20,918 nucleotides of DNA. Source: Candidatus Zixiibacteriota bacterium. GTDB taxonomy: Bacteria > Zixibacteria > MSB-5A5 > JAABVY01. This document shows positions 15,589 to 20,918 of this stretch, one piece after another; position 1 is the first letter of the stretch, and each line of letters begins with the position of its first letter. Below the pieces are notes generated by a model. That model was not told the DNA's origin. It worked only from the letters and a program-made list of their open reading frames with translations, and ran no database searches. Made by a program: the position numbers and the translations under genes. Location: NCBI GenBank assembly GCA_014730285.1, contig WJIM01000038.1, forward strand, positions 1 through 20,918, written 5' to 3'.

Positions 15589-15732
15589 GCATATTTTTGG
15601 TATGCGATTAAGAAAAAATTCCTTGAATAATTTGCTTTTGGATTAATCCATCAGGCACGGGATTGAGAGGTATGTATTAAATTACGTGGACTTTTAGCAA
15701 ATGTTCTCTCAAAGTAGAACTATTAATAAATA

Positions 15733-16614
15733 CTATAAACCGGAAGTATACATCAGCAGGAATACAGTGGCAATCCATAGAATCACTGTTATCAGTATTG
15801 GCAAATCGGTGTATAATATTTTGGTGGGTGTGCCGCCTCTTTCCTTTTGATGGATCAGGTACAGGTACCTGAAAATTCCGTAGATTACGAACGGTATGGT
15901 CAGCTCCAGATGCCGTACGCCGATTTTTTCGTAGACATCTCCGAATAATGTGTAGATTGCATAGGCTATGATCGTGGCGGCGGTTACTATCGAGATTAGC
16001 TGGTCGAGAAGGCTGATGCTGTAGTGCTCCAGGATACCCCTGTGGCCGGCAGCGGAATCCTCCAGAATTGTAAGCTCGTGCCGTCTTTTACCAAAACCGA
16101 TAAACAGAGCCAAAAGAATCGTGCAGATAATCAGCCAGGGCGAAATCTCCACCATGATTGCCACCGCCCCGCCCACAGCGCGCAGCACGAAACCGGTAGC
16201 AATGGTCATCACATCGATAATCACTATCTGCTTCAATACGAATGAGTAGAGTACCATCAGTATCAGATAACTGATAACCGCCGTGAAGAAGTATGTATTC
16301 AGAAAATAGATGGAGCCGGCACATGCTATTACCATAAAGAGAATCGATATAATTACGGCATCGGCCTTTTTGACTTTGCCCGAGGCAATCGGGCGTTTGG
16401 ATTTTTCGGGATGTTTGCGGTCGCGTTCGACATCGATGATATCGTTAATCAGATAAATTGATGATGATGCCAGGCAGAATAGAATAAAGGCTATTACTGC
16501 CTGAATTATAAGATCGGTATTGCTAAACTCACGGGCGAAAATCAGGGCCGCGAAGACAACGAAGTTCTTAGACCATTGCTCTATGCGCAGCGCTTTCAGA
16601 TAAGCGAGAAACAT
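15733..16614 (-). CDS. UbiA-family prenyltransferase, DPPR-synthase-like
   Basis: This is a 293-residue integral membrane protein with about eight or nine hydrophobic segments. The UbiA aspartate motif is clear: NDIIDVERDRKHPEKSKRPIASG (57-79, with Asp58, Asp61 and Asp65). A second polar patch, YSFVLKQIVIIDVM (123-136), contains Lys128 and Asp134. H-P-x-K-x-x-RPIASG and the second-motif layout are like decaprenyl-phosphate phosphoribosyltransferase, which attaches phosphoribose to polyprenyl phosphate at the membrane. Quinone-pathway UbiA or MenA enzymes are the alternative and are less likely. It starts 14 bases after the epsI stop codon and is the last gene of the operon. This suggests production of a lipid-linked sugar donor for an envelope glycan. 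Confidence 0.8.
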   Translation of the reverse strand: MFLAYLKALRIEQWSKNFVVFAALIFAREFSNTDLIIQAVIAFILFCLASSSIYLINDIIDVERDRKHPEKSKRPIASGKVKKADAVIISILFMVIACAGSIYFLNTYFFTAVISYLILMVLYSFVLKQIVIIDVMTIATGFVLRAVGGAVAIMVEISPWLIICTILLALFIGFGKRRHELTILEDSAAGHRGILEHYSISLLDQLISIVTAATIIAYAIYTLFGDVYEKIGVRHLELTIPFVIYGIFRYLYLIHQKERGGTPTKILYTDLPILITVILWIATVFLLMYTSGL

Positions 16615-16628
16615 AGCCTGAATATCTT

Positions 16629-17291
16629 TTAATTGGAGCCAAAAGGCAAGCTATTTTCTATGGGAGTCAGGAAATCGGAGAGGAAATCATGAAGAACCTC
16701 CTCGCCCGCTTTTTCCGGCTGGCTTTGCGGGATATTGACAGTCAAACGCACAAAGGCGGCATCAGTAGGTTTCATAAAGAGCGCATTTAAAAACAGATTG
16801 AACTTGAGGGCAAATTCACTGGTGATAGTACCGGAACGTGTTTCGAACCAGTAATACATCAATTGCCGGCTGTCGCGTGCGCCGATAATTACACGGTTTA
16901 TGGGCAGAGTGCGGCCGTTGACCTCGATTTCTTCCTGACGGTGGGACATTATGCCCCATCCCGAGCCGGGCAGGCAATGCCGCGGTGAATGAATCTGCGA
17001 GCCATATTTCTGGTCCTCGAAATAGCCGACAAACAGCACCGGAACTAATTCCTCGCCGGAATCGTAGGCACGCATTGTGGTCTTGGTGGCCTTGAGGATT
17101 TCGTAGGTCATCTCAGAGAAAAGAATCTCCTCGGCTTCCCATTTGCCCTTTTCCATGGGTAATCGTTCGAACTCGGCCATACGGTCGGGTTCGACCTTCA
17201 TGTAGCGAAGAGTGTAGGCCAATGCCCCGCTTACCAGGAGCAGGACTAAGATCAGCCCGAGACCGGACGCTTGAATTCTGGCTTTTTCCAT
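16629..17291 (-). CDS. epsI: EpsI-family exosortase-associated protein
   Basis: This is a 220-residue protein with one N-terminal membrane anchor (about 8-30) and an EpsI domain outside. The hallmark HSPRHCLPGSGWG is at about 101-113, followed by INRVIIGARDSRQLMYYWFETR. EpsI proteins accompany exosortases in exopolysaccharide and PEP-CTERM gene clusters, and some are fused to the exosortase. Their exact activity is not settled. The start at 17291 overlaps the exosortase gene by 40 bases. A later Met would remove the anchor, and GGAG is present about ten bases before this start. The overlap suggests coupled translation with the exosortase. Confidence 0.88.
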   Translation of the reverse strand: MEKARIQASGLGLILVLLLVSGALAYTLRYMKVEPDRMAEFERLPMEKGKWEAEEILFSEMTYEILKATKTTMRAYDSGEELVPVLFVGYFEDQKYGSQIHSPRHCLPGSGWGIMSHRQEEIEVNGRTLPINRVIIGARDSRQLMYYWFETRSGTITSEFALKFNLFLNALFMKPTDAAFVRLTVNIPQSQPEKAGEEVLHDFLSDFLTPIENSLPFGSN

Positions 17292-18124
17292 TTCAAAATA
17301 GCTCCGAATATTACCAAAAGTATTAACGAAAATACGAACACTATCAGACCGGAAATCTCATGCAGTGTGCCCTCGGCGAACTCGGTTGAGATCATATGGG
17401 CGCCCAGCGCGGTCACCGTGATACGGAAGACATTTCCGGCGATTGCAATCGGTATTGTTGACAGAAATAAAATAACCGCTTTGACCTTATTGGGCTGGGA
17501 AAAATAGGCATAAAGCGCTCCCAGCGCCAGCAGTGAAAAAAGCGACCTGATTCCGCTGCAGGCCTCGGCCACTTCCATGGAATAGTTGGGAATATGAATT
17601 ATATTTCCCTGCCGTATCAGGGGCAGGTCGATAGCATTCAGGATATTTGTCGAAATCTTTGAGGCGAAAAGCTGCATCGGAAAGGTCAGCGAATAATATA
17701 TGACATAGGGAATCGGAATCATAAACAGCATGAAGAAAAACGCGAACCAGATCTTCTTCGTGAAGAGCCATCCGAACATATAAAGCGACAGTGAAAACAA
17801 TAATGCCACGAACGACACTCGTGCGGTGAAATATTCCGCACCGGCAGTGCCGGCAATTAAAAGCAGCAGCGAGCCCAGGATGAATATCAGCCCGAGGTTA
17901 TTTCGCTTGGTGGGAGTTTCCGCCAGTTCTTTGCGCTTGCGCCAGATAAGCCAGACTGCCACAGGAAGAATCAGGAAACCGTGGGAATAGTTATCATCCA
18001 TATACCAGTCTGTAACCAGGTCGATTAAAACCGGGAGGTATACGATTAGAACCAGCCCCAGAATTATCCAGATTCTCTTATCGATATACGGCTGTTTGGG
18101 TGCGGAAATTTCCTGAGTTGCCAT
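17252..18124 (-). CDS. Exosortase (membrane cysteine transpeptidase of the EpsH family)
   Basis: This is a 290-residue polytopic membrane protein with about eight hydrophobic segments. Diagnostic motifs are present: YSHGFL (46-51), EACSGIRSL with the catalytic Cys189 (187-195), GNVFRI with the catalytic Arg234 (230-235), and HEISGL with His256 (255-260). Exosortases cut and probably transfer proteins bearing a C-terminal PEP-CTERM-like signal, usually in bacteria that make exopolysaccharide. It starts 3 bases after the epimerase stop codon and overlaps epsI, so it is the core of the operon. I cannot assign the subtype (XrtA, C, D and so on). No target with a sorting tail is encoded in the window. 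Confidence 0.93.
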   Translation of the reverse strand: MATQEISAPKQPYIDKRIWIILGLVLIVYLPVLIDLVTDWYMDDNYSHGFLILPVAVWLIWRKRKELAETPTKRNNLGLIFILGSLLLLIAGTAGAEYFTARVSFVALLFSLSLYMFGWLFTKKIWFAFFFMLFMIPIPYVIYYSLTFPMQLFASKISTNILNAIDLPLIRQGNIIHIPNYSMEVAEACSGIRSLFSLLALGALYAYFSQPNKVKAVILFLSTIPIAIAGNVFRITVTALGAHMISTEFAEGTLHEISGLIVFVFSLILLVIFGAILKWKKPEFKRPVSG

Positions 18125-18127
18125 TAA

Positions 18128-19090
18128 TTACTCGTTTTTAGCAGTAAGTATTTTTGATTCCATCTGCTCTTTGAAATGAGCGACAGTTTCTTCCAGCCCC
18201 TCCCTGAAACTGGTCAGGGTCTTATAACCGAGAATTTCCTGAGCCCGGGATACATCTGCCAGCGAATGCTTGATATCGCCGGGACGCTCCTTGGTGAAGG
18301 AGGGCTCTATATTAGTACCGATAATACCATTCAATTCTTCCAAAAGCTTCAGTAGAGTATAGCGCTCACCGCAGGCTATATTGAATATTTCCCCGCGCAC
18401 ATCATCCTTCTCGGCCGCCAGAAGGTTGGCATAGACTGTATTCGCTATATAGGTAAAATCACGCGACTGCTGGCCGTCACCGAAAATAGTCGGCTGAACA
18501 CCCGAGAGAAGCGCAAAGATAAACTTGGGAATAACCGCCGAGTACTGGCTTGACGGATCCTGATTAGGACCGAAGACATTGAAATACCGCAGACATACAG
18601 TAGGCAGATCATATAGCCGATTATAAATCATGCAGTAATGCTCACCGGTAAGTTTGTTGTTGGCATAGGGTGACAAAGGCGCCGGTTTCATATCCTCTGT
18701 TTTGGGGAGTGTCTCGGATTCGCCGTATACCGATGATGATGAAGCGTATACGAATTTTTTGACCCCTGCTTTGCGGGATGCCTCCAGAAGATTAAGCGTC
18801 CCGGTAACATTAACTTCGTTTGCGGTCAAGGGCGCTCTTACGGATCGTATAACCGACGGCAGGGCTGCCTGATGAAGGACGTAATCGACGCCCTCCATAG
18901 CATCCATGACCGTCCAGTATTCGCGAATATCGCCGTCGACAAGCTCGATTCGATTGGCCAGGGGCGCCAGATTCTCTCTGCGTCCGGTGGAAAAATTATC
19001 TATTACACGTACTTTTTTATTCTGTCTGAGAAGTTCAGCAATGATATTCGAACCTATAAAGCCGGCTCCGCCAGTTACCAAATATAGCAT
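18128..19090 (-). CDS. NAD-dependent nucleotide-sugar epimerase (extended SDR, WbpP/GalE-like)
   Basis: This is a 320-residue cytosolic enzyme. The Rossmann motif GGAGFIGSN (7-15) is at the N-terminus with DNFSTG binding the cofactor ribose (31-36). The SDR triad is visible: Ser118-Ser120 region (YASSSSVYGES) and Tyr142-x3-Lys146 (PYANNK). ALPSVIRSVRAPLTANEVN (76-94) and RYFNVFGPNQDPSSQYSAVIPKF match the UDP-GlcNAc/UDP-GlcA 4-epimerase group (WbpP, TviC), though the exact substrate cannot be read from sequence. TAGGAG precedes the ATG. It is the first gene of the epimerase-exosortase-epsI-prenyltransferase operon and probably supplies a sugar nucleotide for the associated polysaccharide. Confidence 0.88.
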   Translation of the reverse strand: MLYLVTGGAGFIGSNIIAELLRQNKKVRVIDNFSTGRRENLAPLANRIELVDGDIREYWTVMDAMEGVDYVLHQAALPSVIRSVRAPLTANEVNVTGTLNLLEASRKAGVKKFVYASSSSVYGESETLPKTEDMKPAPLSPYANNKLTGEHYCMIYNRLYDLPTVCLRYFNVFGPNQDPSSQYSAVIPKFIFALLSGVQPTIFGDGQQSRDFTYIANTVYANLLAAEKDDVRGEIFNIACGERYTLLKLLEELNGIIGTNIEPSFTKERPGDIKHSLADVSRAQEILGYKTLTSFREGLEETVAHFKEQMESKILTAKNE

Positions 19091-19105
19091 TTAGATATCT
19101 CCTAT

Positions 19106-19155
19106 GTTATTCTGTGTTAATGCGCTTTTTATTAGTATCGACCTACAGAATAACA
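19106..19155 (-). promoter_or_regulatory. 11-bp perfect inverted repeat in the leader of the epimerase-exosortase operon
   Basis: TGTTATTCTGT (19106-19116) and ACAGAATAACA (19145-19155) are exact inverted copies separated by 28 bases. In the minus-strand transcript the 3' arm ends directly against the TAGGAG ribosome-binding sequence, 15 bases before the epimerase start. It could be a regulatory stem-loop in the leader RNA or a pair of operator half-sites. Confidence 0.5.
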
Positions 19156-19286
19156 AGTTAAATCAGAAATATTTTTTCAATACGGACAATCTATGTCTTT
19201 ATTATTAATCTACCCTCCAGATTCAATCAGGTCAAGATAAAGAACATTTTCCAGCAAAATTAGTTCGATTTTTTCGTCAAATTCGC

Positions 19287-20909
19287 CTATTTCGAGGCGC
19301 TTTTTGATGTTTCCGGAGCGGGAGACCATTCGCCGAAATGCTCCGTATGGATTTTGACTTTACCCTTCGATTTCCACTTCTCGTTGGAATTGTATCCCCA
19401 TTCCAGATATTCTGAGCCGCCGCCGCCTTCGGTTGTGATCAAAAAGCGGTTTTGCAGGGTGCCGAAATAGGCCGCCTGACGTGAGGGCCATTCCTGATCC
19501 CCGCCCGACGGATCGACCGGGAACCATCCGATATCCGGGAGGTAAATTTCGCACCAGCGATGGAAGACATCATCGGTGGAGGCATCATCGCCCCGTACCG
19601 CCACCGAACCGACATAGCGGGCCGGGATACCGGCTGCACGACAGAGGGATATGAATACGAAAGAATATTCCGAACAGGAGCCGGAGCCTCGTTTGAGCAC
19701 GGTCGGAGCGATATTCCATCCCCCCGCCAGCTCGTAAAACATATTATCCATAATATGCTGGTAGATATTTCGGGCTATCCAGTACGGGTTGGTCTCATCA
19801 CCGACCGCCTGATTAACTGTTTTCTGCATGAAATCGTCATCCATGCCGAATTTGGTGTCATTTACAAGGTATTTCTCTTTGATTTCGGTTGGGATATCCT
19901 CAAGCGTGCCAACATCCTCCGGATACACGAAATATGTAATAAAATAGAGCTTGCATTCGGTCGACATGGTAGGTTCCACAGTCTGCCCGGCCTTTAGCGT
20001 ATCATAATGCCAGACAGCTACTTTCTGGCCCCACTGATCGTTTCGGAATTCGGTCGGCTGAGGATTGTATTGAATTTCGCCCACGATTTTCTGGTTGTCG
20101 CGTTGATGCGGGACAGCCATATATACTTCCAAATCAAGGATTTCGCCCGGGCCGTAATTGCGCACCTGCTCGGTATAATGCAGGACCTGATGCTTTTCAT
20201 CCCAGGTCTTGTAAAGATTATCGTCTTTAATCTTGATGGAATAGATCGAATCGGACTGATAGTCGCAATTCCAGAGATTTTTGCCGTCAAATGCCAGCCC
20301 GCGCGGGAATTCGCCCGGAGATTCAAAGTAGAAAATAACGTATCCGGTCTCAGGCTCGATCAGATATATCTTATTGGCGATCCTGTCCGATGCCCAGAGA
20401 TACTTGCCATCGAATGTCAGGCCGTGAACATTGCCGGACGGCGCTTTATGCGATTCGATTGTGGTGCCGTCTTCGGTGGAAATCTGCAGAAGCTCGTCAC
20501 CGCGGATATCGGAGAGCCAGAGATGTTTGCCGTCGAAGGTCATGCCGCGGGGACGTTCGCATGGCGCCCAGATAGTCTTGACATTGATACCGGTTTTTGG
20601 ATCGAGCTGGTGAATCATATTCTCCTCTTTGTCGAGGCACCAGATATACTTGCCGTCATACGCCAGATCCTCGGGTTGATAGCCGGGAGAGGGCAGAGTG
20701 CTCAAGATTTCCCCGGATTTGGGATCGATTTTGTAGAGCATATCGGTTTTGCGGTCGGTATTCCAGAGATATTTGCCGTCGTATGTGAGTCCTGTGGGGA
20801 AATCATCGGGTGTTTGAAAAGACCGTATAACATCGCCTACATCAGCCTGAAGCTGACCTGCACAAAACATGACTATTGCAAGGATCATCAGTATTTTTTT
20901 GAATGACAT
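19287..20909 (-). CDS. Secreted beta-propeller plus transglutaminase-like protein
   Basis: This is a 540-residue exported protein. GGAGGAAAT lies immediately before the ATG. Residues 1-22 are a signal peptide (MSFKKIL, hydrophobic core, LQA). Residues ~25-230 contain five propeller repeats with the pattern G-L-x-[YF]-DGK-x-LW-x-x-D starting at 40, 81, 122, 163 and 204, exactly 41 residues apart. This resembles NHL or virginiamycin-lyase-like blades. A beta-rich linker (~235-330) follows. The transglutaminase/papain-like core is at ~375-470, with catalytic Cys412 (GSGSCSEYSF), His450 (DVFHRWCEIY) and Asp466 (WFPVDPSGG). Bacterial members are usually peptidases or amide-modifying enzymes, and true cross-linking is not implied. 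It lies 196 bases upstream of the epimerase operon, with no obvious terminator between, so read-through is possible. Confidence 0.88.
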   Translation of the reverse strand: MSFKKILMILAIVMFCAGQLQADVGDVIRSFQTPDDFPTGLTYDGKYLWNTDRKTDMLYKIDPKSGEILSTLPSPGYQPEDLAYDGKYIWCLDKEENMIHQLDPKTGINVKTIWAPCERPRGMTFDGKHLWLSDIRGDELLQISTEDGTTIESHKAPSGNVHGLTFDGKYLWASDRIANKIYLIEPETGYVIFYFESPGEFPRGLAFDGKNLWNCDYQSDSIYSIKIKDDNLYKTWDEKHQVLHYTEQVRNYGPGEILDLEVYMAVPHQRDNQKIVGEIQYNPQPTEFRNDQWGQKVAVWHYDTLKAGQTVEPTMSTECKLYFITYFVYPEDVGTLEDIPTEIKEKYLVNDTKFGMDDDFMQKTVNQAVGDETNPYWIARNIYQHIMDNMFYELAGGWNIAPTVLKRGSGSCSEYSFVFISLCRAAGIPARYVGSVAVRGDDASTDDVFHRWCEIYLPDIGWFPVDPSGGDQEWPSRQAAYFGTLQNRFLITTEGGGGSEYLEWGYNSNEKWKSKGKVKIHTEHFGEWSPAPETSKSASK

Positions 20910-20918
20910 ATTTCCTCC

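Noticed and set aside
15663..15712. TTGAGAG/CTCTCAA inverted repeat after the prenyltransferase gene
   Set aside because: Only 7-bp arms with a 36-base spacing and no T-run in either direction. Likely chance.
20007..20906. 299-codon open frame on the plus strand
   Set aside because: It is antisense to the propeller/transglutaminase gene, whose domains and start are clear. The frame arises from the repeat codons.
1..20918. PEP-CTERM-type sorting signals for the exosortase
   Set aside because: The C-termini of all secreted proteins in the window lack the Pro-Glu-Pro motif, hydrophobic segment and basic end.

Overview
The window looks like a chromosomal segment around the replication origin of an uncultured Gram-negative bacterium of the FCB superphylum. 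My best guess is Candidatus Zixibacteria or a close relative. This is inferred from the mix of genes: a giant Ig-like surface protein with a FlgD-like C-terminal domain beside a PorV-like outer-membrane protein, a cohesin-plus-dockerin secreted protein, a beta-propeller/transglutaminase exoprotein and an exosortase operon. No taxonomic marker was compared, so the placement is tentative. I saw no tRNA, rRNA, CRISPR array, insertion sequence or phage gene.

Layout. Bases 1-5648 hold the 3' part of the giant Ig-like gene, an intergenic hairpin, a PorV/PorQ-like outer-membrane beta-barrel gene and a strong terminator. Bases 5753-7186 encode a SufS/Csd-like cysteine desulfurase. Bases 7281-8580 hold the most unusual object: four small unrecognised genes in the order A1-B1-A2-B2, two overlapping gene pairs that look like a tandem duplication. 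All four proteins align without gaps over a core with an invariant Tyr and Pro exactly 56 residues apart. I read the core as a beta-alpha-beta-beta, ACT-like module (inference). Bases 8888-9817 hold a secreted cohesin/dockerin protein and its terminator.

Bases 9905-14220 form the replication block: mrp (preceded by a 14-bp perfect palindrome), a promoter and DnaA-box leader, dnaA, a strongly AT-rich spacer with more DnaA-like boxes, and dnaN. oriC most likely lies on one or both sides of dnaA. A GNAT-like gene follows, then a GC-rich hairpin region between convergent genes.

The right third is on the minus strand: a secreted beta-propeller/transglutaminase protein, then, after a leader with an 11-bp inverted repeat, a tight four-gene operon of sugar-nucleotide epimerase, exosortase, EpsI and a UbiA-family prenyltransferase that resembles DPPR synthase. 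This operon probably serves exopolysaccharide or envelope-glycan synthesis coupled to exosortase protein sorting, but no gene in the window carries an obvious PEP-CTERM-type sorting tail. If oriC is at dnaA, nearly every flanking gene apart from dnaA and dnaN points toward it and is transcribed head-on to replication, which is unusual.
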